Positions 1 through 5,076 of a DNA stretch of 5,076 nt are shown here, piece after piece. The stretch lies in contig DDHL01000001.1 of the NCBI GenBank assembly GCA_002352945.1, forward strand, positions 1 through 5,076, written 5' to 3'. Under the pieces are notes generated by a model. It saw nothing but the letters and a program-made list of their open reading frames with translations. It searched no databases and had not been told where the DNA came from. The stretch is from Campylobacteraceae bacterium UBA1877 (GTDB lineage Bacteria; Campylobacterota; Campylobacteria; Campylobacterales; Campylobacteraceae). Position 1 is the first letter of the stretch. Each line of letters begins with the position of its first letter. The position numbers and the translations under genes are program-made.

Positions 1-305
1 ATTGCGGATGCTCATGCTGCAAACCAAAAACAAATTTTGCAATTGCTCTAGCTGCTGGCTTGGTTCCTTGCCCTGGAACTGTAGTAATTTTTATACTCAC
101 TTTTAGTCTAGGAAGCTACTTGGCAGGAATTTTAGGTGCAATGGGCAGGGCTGCTGGAATGAGCGGGGTCATTTTTTTAGCCGCCATTTTAGGGCAAAAA
201 TTGGGCCAGTCAAATCTTCTTGCAAAAGCAAACCGCACTTTTAGCCTATTTGCTATTTTACTCCTTTTGCTCCTAGGCTTTGTGATGCTTTTTGGCTCTT
301 TGTAA
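1..305 (+). CDS. Nickel/cobalt transporter, NicO/RcnA-like, C-terminal part (5' end outside window)
   Basis: The reading frame is open from the left edge, where bases 1-2 finish a split codon, to TAA at 303-305, giving 100 complete codons of the C-terminus. It starts with a Cys-rich stretch (CGCSCCKPK), followed directly by a hydrophobic segment with the GLVPCPGT motif, which matches the second conserved Pro-Cys-Pro motif of NicO/RcnA transporters. After it come further membrane stretches: VVIFILTFSLGSYLAGIL, a Gly/Ala-rich helix, and a Leu-rich last helix ending at the stop. Known members are inner-membrane proteins that move Ni2+/Co2+, many of them in efflux, and a His- or Cys-rich loop before this half is common. 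An internal ATG at 60 falls inside the motif and is not the true start. The znuC-like gene follows 66 bp downstream in the same frame, suggesting a metal homeostasis cluster. The family call is fairly sure; the metal and the direction of transport are not. Confidence 0.8.
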   Translation, partial: CGCSCCKPKTNFAIALAAGLVPCPGTVVIFILTFSLGSYLAGILGAMGRAAGMSGVIFLAAILGQKLGQSNLLAKANRTFSLFAILLLLLLGFVMLFGSL

Positions 306-309
306 CTTC

Positions 310-321
310 TTTACATGTAAA
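310..321. repeat. Perfect 12-bp palindrome upstream of the metal ABC importer
   Basis: TTTACATGTAAA is its own reverse complement. It lies just after the stop codon of the NicO-like gene and about 40-50 bp upstream of the -10 box of the znuC-like gene. No T-run follows, so it does not look like a terminator. It could be an operator half or chance in AT-rich DNA; no specific regulator can be named. Confidence 0.3.
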
Positions 322-340
322 CACATTGTAGTTTTAAATG

Positions 341-358
341 CAATTTAGTTGCAAATTG
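341..358. promoter_or_regulatory. Inverted repeat overlapping the znuC promoter, possible metal-regulator operator
   Basis: CAATTT (341-346) and AAATTG (353-358) form a perfect 6-bp inverted repeat with a 6-bp spacer. It covers the -35 to -14 region of the predicted promoter. The same stretch also holds a direct repeat of TGCAA (340-344 and 350-354), spaced one helical turn apart. A repressor bound here would block RNA polymerase, as Fur-family or MntR-type regulators do at metal importer genes. I do not recognise a classic Fur or Zur box, so the regulator is inference. Confidence 0.35.
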
Positions 359-365
359 ATATAAT
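357..365 (+). promoter_or_regulatory. Extended -10 promoter of the metal ABC importer operon, predicted leaderless
   Basis: TGA followed by a consensus TATAAT (360-365) makes a perfect extended -10. There is no good -35 hexamer at the usual spacing, which is common for sigma-70 promoters in Campylobacterota. Taking the hexamer as -12 to -7 puts +1 at 372, the A of the ATG of the ATPase gene. There is no Shine-Dalgarno in front of that ATG, so the transcript from this promoter is predicted to be leaderless. Confidence 0.65.
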
Positions 366-371
366 TTACCC

Positions 372-1139
372 ATGAAAGCCATAGAAGTAAATAATTTAAG
401 TTTTGCTTACCATAAACAGGTGGTTCTAGACTCGGTTAGTTTTAGCACAGACTTAAAGGATTTTTTAGCCATTATTGGTCCAAATGGTGGGGGTAAAAGC
501 ACCCTTGTAAAACTTATTCTTGGTCTGCTTACTCCGCAAAAGGGATCAATTAAAATTTTTGGAAAATCTCCAAAACAAAGTGCTCACCTATTAGCTTATG
601 TACCTCAGCATGTTCATTCAAATTCTGATTTTCCCATCACCGTTTTAGAAGTTGTTTTAATGGGAAGATTAAATCAAAACTGGCTTGGTAGGTACACTAA
701 AAAAGATTATGAAAGTGCATATGAGGCTTTAAGAAAAGTTGGGATGGATAAACTTGCTAATGCAAAATTAAGCCGTCTTTCTGGTGGGCAAAGGCAGCGG
801 GTTTTTATAGCAAGGGCTCTTTGTATGAATGCAAAAATCCTCCTTTTAGATGAGCCAACAGCCAGCATTGATATTGATGGTCAACGACAGATTTTTGAAC
901 TTTTACATCAGCTCAACTCCCATATGGGAATTGTAGTAGTTAGTCATGATATTAATGTTGTTTTAGGATATGCAAACAAGATTGCCCATATAAATCGAAA
1001 ACTTTATATGCACGAAGCGCCTTGTAAAACGACTAAAGAGGCAATCTTATCAACGCTCAATAGCGCGCACGGTCACCTTTGTCCCGTTGAACTAGTCCAC
1101 GCCCAAACTTGCAACCAAAACCACGAGGAAGAGTTATGA
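372..1139 (+). CDS. znuC: Zinc/manganese-type ABC importer, ATP-binding protein
   Basis: This is the cytoplasmic ATPase that powers metal uptake through the membrane protein encoded next. The 255-residue protein has every ABC motif: Walker A GPNGGGKST (36-44), Q-loop Gln79 in YVPQH, signature LSGGQ (136-140), Walker B ILLLDE (156-161), a D-loop around 165-169, and the switch His192 in VSHD. The GGGK form of Walker A and the YVPQ and VSHD context fit the metal-chelate (ZnuC/MntB/TroB) branch. The ATG is preferred because the domain begins at residue 3. No Shine-Dalgarno precedes it, and a consensus -10 box ends 6 bp upstream. The C-terminal tail after about residue 230 is rich in His and Cys (H233, H235, C237, H243, C247, H251) and may sense or bind metal. 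The stop overlaps the next start as ATGA. The subfamily is well supported; zinc versus manganese or iron cannot be decided here. Confidence 0.88.
   Translation: MKAIEVNNLSFAYHKQVVLDSVSFSTDLKDFLAIIGPNGGGKSTLVKLILGLLTPQKGSIKIFGKSPKQSAHLLAYVPQHVHSNSDFPITVLEVVLMGRLNQNWLGRYTKKDYESAYEALRKVGMDKLANAKLSRLSGGQRQRVFIARALCMNAKILLLDEPTASIDIDGQRQIFELLHQLNSHMGIVVVSHDINVVLGYANKIAHINRKLYMHEAPCKTTKEAILSTLNSAHGHLCPVELVHAQTCNQNHEEEL
1125..1133 (+). promoter_or_regulatory. Ribosome binding site of znuB, inside the end of znuC
   Basis: GAGGAAGAG sits inside the last codons of the ATPase gene, with AGGA ending 6 bp before ATG 1136. It decides the start of the permease against an in-frame TTG at 1109, which has no comparable site and would add nine polar residues. 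Confidence 0.75.
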
Positions 1140-1939
1140 TTGAAGCACTCTCTTATAATTTTATGCAAAATGCTCTTTTTGCTGGGATTTTAGTAAGTAT
1201 AATTTGTGGAATCGTTGGCACTTTAGTGGTTGTAAACCGTATGGTTTTTATTGCCGGAGGAATTGCCCATGGTGCATACGGCGGAATTGGAATTGCCTTT
1301 TATTTAGGATTTGCACCGCTTTTTGGAGCAACTCTTTTTGCCCTTTTGCTTGGATTAATCATTGCGTACCTAACCCTTAAAGATAAGGGGCGAATCGATT
1401 CAATTATCGGCACATTGTGGGCTTTTGGAATGGCTCTTGGAATTATTTTAACCGATTTAACGCCTGGATATAATGTGGATTTGATGAGCTACCTTTTTGG
1501 AAGTATTTTAAGTGTTCCAGACCAAGATTTATGGATTATGGGCGCCATTGCTGCAATCATCATCACCTTAGTAACCATTGGATTTAGAGCCTTTCAAGCA
1601 ATGATTTTTGATCCAGAGTTTTCCGCTTTGCGCGGTGTACATGTAAAGCTTTTACACTACATCTTAATCACCCTCATTGCCCTTTGTGTAGTAGCTACTA
1701 TTCGGGTTGTTGGATTGGTGCTTGTTATTGCTCTGCTAAGCATTCCGCCTTATATTGCAGAGCGCATTAGTGCAAGATTGAGCCATATGATGATTCTATC
1801 AACACTTATTGGAACTTTTTTTGTACTTTGCGGACTTACGCTAGCTTACATGTATGATATTACATCGGGCGCTGCAATCATTATGGTTGCATCACTTGGC
1901 TTTTTTCTATCCTTATATTTTACAAAAAACAGGGATTAA
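1136..1939 (+). CDS. znuB: Zinc/manganese-type ABC importer, membrane permease
   Basis: This 267-residue, very hydrophobic protein is of the ABC-3 (ZnuB/MntC/TroC) permease family and forms the metal channel through the inner membrane. About seven to eight membrane helices are visible, the first at residues 13-33. Family hallmarks are NRMVFIAGGIAHGAYGGIG (34-52; members usually have VFISGGIAH), YLFGSIL (119-125), the FDPE stretch (158-161) at the loop that contacts the ATPase, and the late helix RVVGLVLVIALLSIPPYIA (190-208). The length is normal for the family. The ATG overlaps the ATPase stop as ATGA with a good Shine-Dalgarno, so translation is probably coupled and the subunits are made in matched amounts. 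The gene ends in TAA, within a TTAA shared with the opposing DMT gene, leaving no room for a terminator. No binding-protein gene follows, so that partner must be encoded elsewhere, perhaps upstream of the window. Confidence 0.9.
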   Translation: MIEALSYNFMQNALFAGILVSIICGIVGTLVVVNRMVFIAGGIAHGAYGGIGIAFYLGFAPLFGATLFALLLGLIIAYLTLKDKGRIDSIIGTLWAFGMALGIILTDLTPGYNVDLMSYLFGSILSVPDQDLWIMGAIAAIIITLVTIGFRAFQAMIFDPEFSALRGVHVKLLHYILITLIALCVVATIRVVGLVLVIALLSIPPYIAERISARLSHMMILSTLIGTFFVLCGLTLAYMYDITSGAAIIMVASLGFFLSLYFTKNRD

Positions 1940-2841
1940 ACCATCGCTTTTTTAGTTTCACTCTTTGTTCGCCAATAGGTTCCAAGCTCTGCTATTAAAA
2001 TACCGCTTAAAATGAGTCCAGCTCCAAGTAGCTGGGCTGTATTTAAAGCTTCACCCGCCCAAAAATAACCGACAATTCCAGCACTTACTGGCTCCATTGT
2101 AAAGATGATTGCTGTTTTTGCAGGAGTGGTAAATCGCTGCATTGCAGTTTGAACAAAGAAGGCAAATACAGTGGCAAAAACTGCTGTTATTATGATTGCT
2201 TCTAAAAAGATTCCATCAAAGCTTTTTGGCATTATCACTTTATCTAATGCGATTGCCCCTAGCAAAGAAAGGAGTGTTACCGTAGCAAATTGAACAAGTA
2301 CAAGCACGTAAATATTGCACTTTTTAACATAATAGGCTGTAAAAGAGATTTGCAAAGCAAACATAAAAGCGCACACTAGGGCATAAAACTCGCCAAGACC
2401 GGCTCCAATCTCACCCTTTGCAGAGAGCATATAAAGCCCAATTGCAGCAAGCATTGCCCCAATACTTGAATACATAGTTGCTCTTTTTTTAAAAAAGATA
2501 AAGACAATGAAAGGAACAATAACCACATTAAGCCCTGTAATAAATGCAACGGTTGATGAGTATGCATAGGTGAGCCCAAAGGTTTGAAAGGCAAAACCCA
2601 AAAATAAAAAGAGGCCTAAAAAAACTCCTCCGCGTACACTTTTTGCATCAATATATCGCCAATTTTTCCACGCAAGTATACCCATAAGAAAAGTGGCACA
2701 CAAAAAACGCCAAAATAAAAAAACATAAACTGGAGTCTCTTCAACGGCTTGTTGAACTGGATAGAATGTTAATCCCCATGCTATTGCAACCAACAAAAGC
2801 GCCCCGTCAGCGCCGTACTCTTTTAACTTTGACCGGACCAC
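1936..2841 (-). CDS. EamA/DMT-family transporter (probable metabolite exporter)
   Basis: The 301-residue inner-membrane protein has about ten helices in two EamA repeats, roughly residues 12-140 and 150-290. Signs of the drug/metabolite transporter superfamily are WGLTF in the first helix (22-26), a FWRF-type Arg at the start of the second or third helix, and the EP...GE pattern in the second repeat (E250-P251 to G263-E264). Related proteins export amino acids or other metabolites; the substrate here cannot be read from sequence. I chose GTG at 2841: AAGGA stands 6 nt upstream, a TACAAT -10 box lies at 2890-2885, and the first helix begins at about residue 13, as in the family. The longest frame starts at TTG 2895, without a Shine-Dalgarno and upstream of that promoter, and would add 18 residues. 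The gene is convergent with znuB, sharing 4 bp at the stops, and divergent from the amino acid importer. Functionally it looks independent of both. Confidence 0.85.
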   Translation of the reverse strand: MVRSKLKEYGADGALLLVAIAWGLTFYPVQQAVEETPVYVFLFWRFLCATFLMGILAWKNWRYIDAKSVRGGVFLGLFLFLGFAFQTFGLTYAYSSTVAFITGLNVVIVPFIVFIFFKKRATMYSSIGAMLAAIGLYMLSAKGEIGAGLGEFYALVCAFMFALQISFTAYYVKKCNIYVLVLVQFATVTLLSLLGAIALDKVIMPKSFDGIFLEAIIITAVFATVFAFFVQTAMQRFTTPAKTAIIFTMEPVSAGIVGYFWAGEALNTAQLLGAGLILSGILIAELGTYWRTKSETKKAMV

Positions 2842-2847
2842 ACACCT

Positions 2848-2852
2848 TCCTT
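2848..2852 (-). promoter_or_regulatory. Ribosome binding site supporting the GTG start of the DMT transporter
   Basis: On the minus strand AAGGA lies 6 nt before GTG 2841, within a purine run AAAAAGGAAGG (2855-2845). The longer alternative start, TTG at 2895, has no purine-rich site in front of it. Confidence 0.6.
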
Positions 2853-2884
2853 TTTGTAACTTTAGTATCTGTTTCAAAAACACA

Positions 2885-2890
2885 ATTGTA
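2885..2890 (-). promoter_or_regulatory. Candidate -10 box for the DMT transporter gene
   Basis: On the minus strand this reads TACAAT, matching the TAnAAT form of -10 boxes. Transcription would start near 2878, giving a leader of about 37 nt before GTG 2841. No convincing -35 hexamer is seen. It lies inside the longer reading frame, which argues against the TTG start. Confidence 0.4.
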
Positions 2891-2936
2891 GCCAAAATGT
2901 TTAAAAACCGAGCAAGGGATATTGGCTTAGTTTTAG

Positions 2937-2972
2937 AAATTTTAGGTAGAATTTACGCTAGGCCTAAAAATT
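2937..2972. promoter_or_regulatory. Inverted repeat bracketing the amino acid importer promoter
   Basis: AAATTTTAGG (2937-2946) and CCTAAAAATT (2963-2972) are reverse complements at 9 of 10 positions, with 16 bp between them. The gap holds the candidate -10 box and the predicted transcription start. The left arm lies upstream of the start, so this would act as a DNA operator rather than an RNA hairpin. The binding protein, if any, is unknown. Confidence 0.35.
2947..2952 (+). promoter_or_regulatory. Candidate -10 box of the amino acid ABC importer operon
   Basis: TAGAAT matches the TAnAAT form and follows a T-rich stretch (TTTTAG repeated at 2931-2945) in place of a -35 hexamer, as is common in Campylobacterota. 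The predicted start near 2959 gives a leader of about 41 nt before ATG 3000. Confidence 0.45.
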
Positions 2973-2999
2973 GTGGCAATAATGTGTCGAAAGGTAGTT

Positions 3000-3740
3000 A
3001 TGAGCGAATCCATTATCCAAATGCATAATGTAGAGAAGTATTTTGGCGATTTCCACGCCCTAAAATCGATCAATTTTAGCGTCGAACGCGGTGAAATTGT
3101 GGTAATTTGCGGACCAAGTGGGAGTGGCAAATCAACGCTGATTCGCTGTATTAATAGACTTGAAGAGATTGATGAGGGTGAAATTATCCTAGATGGACAC
3201 AATATCTATGATAAAAAGACCAACATCAACCAAGTTCGAGCAGAAGCAGGAATGGTTTTCCAGCACTTTAACCTATTTCCCCATTTAACTATTATTGAAA
3301 ACATTACAATTGCACAACAAAAGGTAAAAAAGACACCTAAAAAAGAGGCTATTGAAATTGCTAAAAAACTTTTAGAAAGGGTTGGATTAGCCCACAAAGC
3401 TAATGGCTATCCAAACGAACTCTCAGGCGGTCAAAAGCAACGTATAGCAATTGCTAGAACTTTGGCAATGAAGCCAAAAATCCTCCTTTTTGATGAGCCA
3501 ACTTCAGCACTTGATCCTGAAATGATTGGTGGAGTTTTGGATGTTATGCGCGAACTTGCTAAAGAGAATTATACAATCGTATGTGTAACCCATGAAATGG
3601 GATTTGCAAAAGAGGTTTCAAACCGGGTTGTTTTCATGGATGAAGGAATGATTTTAGAAGAGAATAACCCAGAGAGCTTTTTTGCTTCACCAAAGACCGA
3701 TAGAGCCAAAAAGTTTATACAAGAAGTTTTAGTCCACTAA
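3000..3740 (+). CDS. glnQ: Polar amino acid ABC importer, ATP-binding protein (GlnQ/PebC-like)
   Basis: This cytoplasmic ATPase of a polar amino acid uptake system (PAAT family) is 246 residues, the usual length. Motifs in order are Walker [10 protein letters not shown] (38-46), Q-loop Gln88 in [11 protein letters not shown], signature LSGGQ (141-145), Walker B ILLFDE (161-166), D-loop SALD (169-172) and switch His198 in THEMGFA. The VFQ.FNLFPH and THEMGFA sequences are typical of the GlnQ/HisP/PebC group. ATG 3000 has AAAGG (2990-2994) five nt upstream. Earlier in-frame starts (GTG 2973, ATG 2982) lack such a site and add residues not expected ahead of the first beta strand. The binding protein follows after 34 bp and the permease after that. 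This ATPase, binding protein, permease order resembles the Campylobacter Peb1 locus. The family is certain, but glutamine, glutamate, aspartate or another substrate cannot be chosen from the ATPase. Confidence 0.92.
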   Translation: MSESIIQMHNVEKYFGDFHALKSINFSVERGEIVVICGPSGSGKSTLIRCINRLEEIDEGEIILDGHNIYDKKTNINQVRAEAGMVFQHFNLFPHLTIIENITIAQQKVKKTPKKEAIEIAKKLLERVGLAHKANGYPNELSGGQKQRIAIARTLAMKPKILLFDEPTSALDPEMIGGVLDVMRELAKENYTIVCVTHEMGFAKEVSNRVVFMDEGMILEENNPESFFASPKTDRAKKFIQEVLVH

Positions 3741-3763
3741 AATAAATTACTAAAAATCTTAAA

Positions 3764-3769
3764 AAGGAG
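3764..3769 (+). promoter_or_regulatory. Strong ribosome binding site of the binding-protein gene
   Basis: AAGGAG, a full match to the anti-Shine-Dalgarno core, stands 5 nt before ATG 3775. It is the best ribosome site in the window, which fits the need for an excess of binding protein over membrane subunits. Confidence 0.8.
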
Positions 3770-3774
3770 TTTAT

Positions 3775-4575
3775 ATGCGTAAATTACTAGTTGCCCTCGC
3801 GATGCTCATTGGCATCAGTGGCTTTGCGGATGATATTAATTTGTGGAAAAAGTCCACTCTTAATCAAATCCTGCAAAGAGGAGAGTTGATTGTTGGTCTT
3901 GAGCCTGGATATATGCCTTTTGAAATGAAAGATAAAAAGGGAAATATCATAGGTTTTGACGTTGATATGGCAAATGAGATGGCTAAAGCAATGGGAGTTA
4001 AACTAACCCTTGTTCCAACTGCATGGGATGGAATTATTGCTGGCCTTTTAGCAGGCAAGTACGACATTATCATGTCTGGTATGACTATTACTCAAGAGAG
4101 AAACTTAAAAATCAATTTTGCAAATCCATACATCAGCGTTGGTCAAACTTTGCTAGTTGATAAAAAACATGCTGGAAAAACATGGAAAGATTTGGATAAA
4201 CCAGAATATACCATAGTAACAAAACTTGGTGTAACTGGAGAGATTGCAACTCGCAAAATGTTTAAAAAAGCTAAAATCCGCACCTTTGAAACTGAAGCAG
4301 ATGGAGCACAAGAGTTGCTAAACGGCAATGCAGATGCTTTTGTATACGACAAACCATACAATGCAATTTTTATGGCCCAAAAAGGTAAAGGTCGCCTTAT
4401 CCACTTAGATGAAGATTTAACTTTTGAACCACTTGGATGGGGAATTCGCAAAGGTGATCCTGACTTTTTAAACTGGCTTAACAACTTCTTGAATCAAATG
4501 AAGGGTGATGGCAGATATGAAACAATTTACAACCGCTGGTTTGTTAATGATTCATGGTTAAAGCGAGTTTTATAA
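3775..4575 (+). CDS. Periplasmic polar amino acid-binding protein of the ABC importer
   Basis: This 266-residue solute-binding protein (SBP_bac_3 family) captures an amino acid in the periplasm and delivers it to the permease. A signal peptide is clear: MRKLL, a hydrophobic core (LVALAMLIGISG), then a likely cut after Ala18 before DD. There is no lipobox Cys, so it should be soluble. The mature part has the family layout: GELIVGLEPGYMPFE (36-50), GFDVDMANEMAKAMG (60-74), the TITQER signature (104-109), and NADAFVYDKP (185-194). By analogy with GlnH-type proteins, Arg109 should bind the ligand carboxylate and Asp192 the amino group; Tyr46 and Phe49 line the pocket region. The length is slightly above typical. 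It lies between its ATPase (34 bp upstream) and its permease (4 bp downstream) and has a strong Shine-Dalgarno. It does not closely resemble Campylobacter Peb1A as I remember it, so aspartate/glutamate specificity should not be assumed. Confidence 0.92.
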   Translation: MRKLLVALAMLIGISGFADDINLWKKSTLNQILQRGELIVGLEPGYMPFEMKDKKGNIIGFDVDMANEMAKAMGVKLTLVPTAWDGIIAGLLAGKYDIIMSGMTITQERNLKINFANPYISVGQTLLVDKKHAGKTWKDLDKPEYTIVTKLGVTGEIATRKMFKKAKIRTFETEADGAQELLNGNADAFVYDKPYNAIFMAQKGKGRLIHLDEDLTFEPLGWGIRKGDPDFLNWLNNFLNQMKGDGRYETIYNRWFVNDSWLKRVL

Positions 4576-4579
4576 GCCA

Positions 4580-5076
4580 ATGCCAAAACAACACCACCAC
4601 TCAATATTAAAAAATAAAACATTCGGCCATGTATTGGCCGTTTTGTTTTTTATCGGTGTGGGGTATCTATTTTTCACTGCCGCTTCTAATATGAATTATA
4701 TTTGGAAGTGGACGAGTGTACCTAAATATTTTGCCTATGAGAAAGTAATAACTGAAGATGCGCCATTTGATGGAGTAGTTAGCATTCAAGGCGATAAATT
4801 AACCATTCAAAGTAATGATGGAGAAGAGCACACCATCTCTTTGGCTGGGGAGTTTAGCCCAACTGTGGCAGATGGAGATGTGGTATTTATGTATGATACT
4901 GTCGCCTCCACTACGCAATGGACAGCTGGGCCCTTGCTTATGGGCTTAAAAGTGACACTGCAAATCTCTGCCATTTCAGCTTTGCTTGCACTTATTATTG
5001 GCACAATTGTTGCCTTTATGCGTATGTCAAGCTACCAATTTTTCAATGATATTGGAGCCGTTTATGTAACTATAAT
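4580..5076 (+). CDS. Polar amino acid ABC importer permease with N-terminal extra domain (3' end outside window)
   Basis: An open frame runs from ATG 4580 to the right edge (165 codons plus two bases). It starts 4 bp after the binding-protein stop and has only a weak Shine-Dalgarno, so translation is probably coupled. Residues 119-165 (LLMGLKVTLQISAISALLALIIG then AFMRMS and a Tyr-containing helix start) match the first core helix and following loop of HisM/GlnP-type permeases. Ahead of this core is an extension. It begins with a basic, His-containing start (MPKQHHHS), then an extra helix at about 17-34, and then about 80 polar residues with alternating beta-like patterns (56-106, several Asp-Gly turns). 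By the positive-inside rule this segment should be periplasmic. Simple family members begin close to the core helix, so the extension is unusual; some members such as the AapQ/BztB type are also long. A terminator-like hairpin lies in codons 15-24. The permease call is firm; the role of the extension is unknown. Confidence 0.85.
   Translation, partial: MPKQHHHSILKNKTFGHVLAVLFFIGVGYLFFTAASNMNYIWKWTSVPKYFAYEKVITEDAPFDGVVSIQGDKLTIQSNDGEEHTISLAGEFSPTVADGDVVFMYDTVASTTQWTAGPLLMGLKVTLQISAISALLALIIGTIVAFMRMSSYQFFNDIGAVYVTI
4609..4652 (+). terminator. Terminator-like hairpin within the first codons of the permease gene
   Basis: CGGCCA (4624-4629) and TGGCCG (4635-4640) form a perfect 6-bp GC-rich stem around a 5-nt loop (TGTAT). 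The T-tract TTTTGTTTTTT (4641-4651) follows at once, and A-rich sequence with AAAAC (4616-4620) precedes it and can pair further with GTTTT. This is the form of an intrinsic terminator, and the A-tract would let it act on both strands. It begins about 35-50 bp after the binding-protein stop but lies inside the permease reading frame, so it may be a partial terminator or attenuator. The codons it spans also encode the extra membrane helix, so coincidence is possible. Confidence 0.5.

Noticed and set aside
2959..2966. TAGGCCTA palindrome near the predicted transcription start
   Set aside because: At eight bases it is too short to support alone; it lies mostly in the spacer of the larger inverted repeat already reported.
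2942..3397. Two minus-strand open frames opposite the start of the glnQ-like gene
   Set aside because: They are complements of Walker A and Q-loop coding sequence, have no ribosome sites that stand out, and show no plausible protein features.
835..3503. Near-identical stretch in both ATPase genes (about 835-858 and 3477-3501)
   Set aside because: The match encodes the Walker B region (K-I-L-L-x-D-E-P-T) shared by all ABC ATPases; it reflects protein conservation and not a DNA repeat or recent duplication.
3741..3774. Possible promoter or terminator between the ATPase and binding-protein genes
   Set aside because: The 34-bp gap is AT-rich but holds no hairpin and no convincing -10 box; only the Shine-Dalgarno is supported.
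4143..4484. Open frame of 113 codons on the minus strand
   Set aside because: It lies entirely inside the well-supported binding-protein gene and its translation shows no recognisable domain; it is a shadow frame.
4807..5004. Open frame of 65 codons on the minus strand
   Set aside because: It is opposite the permease frame, which continues to the window edge with clear family motifs, and it has no motif of its own.
1..5076. A novel defence, mobile or other undescribed system
   Set aside because: All long frames belong to known transporter families, gene spacing is tight, and there are no direct-repeat arrays, integrases, transposases or unexplained large gaps.

Overview
The window is 5,076 bp of AT-rich, gene-dense bacterial chromosome made almost entirely of membrane transport genes. 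Three things suggest a Campylobacterota (formerly Epsilonproteobacteria) genome, perhaps a free-living or vent-type genus rather than a classic host-associated Campylobacter: the protein style, the TAnAAT-type -10 boxes without clear -35 boxes, and an ATPase/binding-protein/permease order like that of the Campylobacter Peb1 locus. This placement is inferred from pattern recognition, not from a search.

Left part (1-1939, + strand): a metal transport block. It opens with the 3' end of a NicO/RcnA-like nickel/cobalt transporter that carries a Cys-rich segment. Next come the ATPase (znuC-like) and the permease (znuB-like) of a zinc/manganese-type ABC importer, whose coding regions overlap by ATGA. 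A perfect extended -10 (TGA-TATAAT) lies so close to the ATPase start codon that the predicted mRNA would begin at the ATG itself, i.e. be leaderless. Two inverted repeats beside it could bind a metal-responsive regulator. No metal-binding protein gene (znuA-like) is visible; it would have to lie outside the window.

Middle (1936-2841, - strand): a ten-helix DMT/EamA-family exporter, convergent with znuB. The two genes share a TTAA tetranucleotide that supplies a TAA stop on each strand. Its best start is GTG at 2841, which has a Shine-Dalgarno and a promoter candidate, rather than the longest reading frame from TTG at 2895.

Right part (3000-5076, + strand): a polar amino acid ABC importer operon, with ATPase (glnQ/pebC-like), periplasmic binding protein, and the first 165 codons of a permease cut by the window edge. 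The permease is unusual in two ways. Its second membrane helix is preceded by an extra helix and a roughly 80-residue probable periplasmic segment, and its first codons contain a hairpin plus T-tract that looks like an intrinsic terminator and could lower permease expression relative to the binding protein.

I see no mobile elements, CRISPR arrays, tRNA or rRNA genes, and no clearly novel system. The most interesting points are the leaderless metal-importer promoter, the in-gene terminator-like hairpin, and the extra permease domain.
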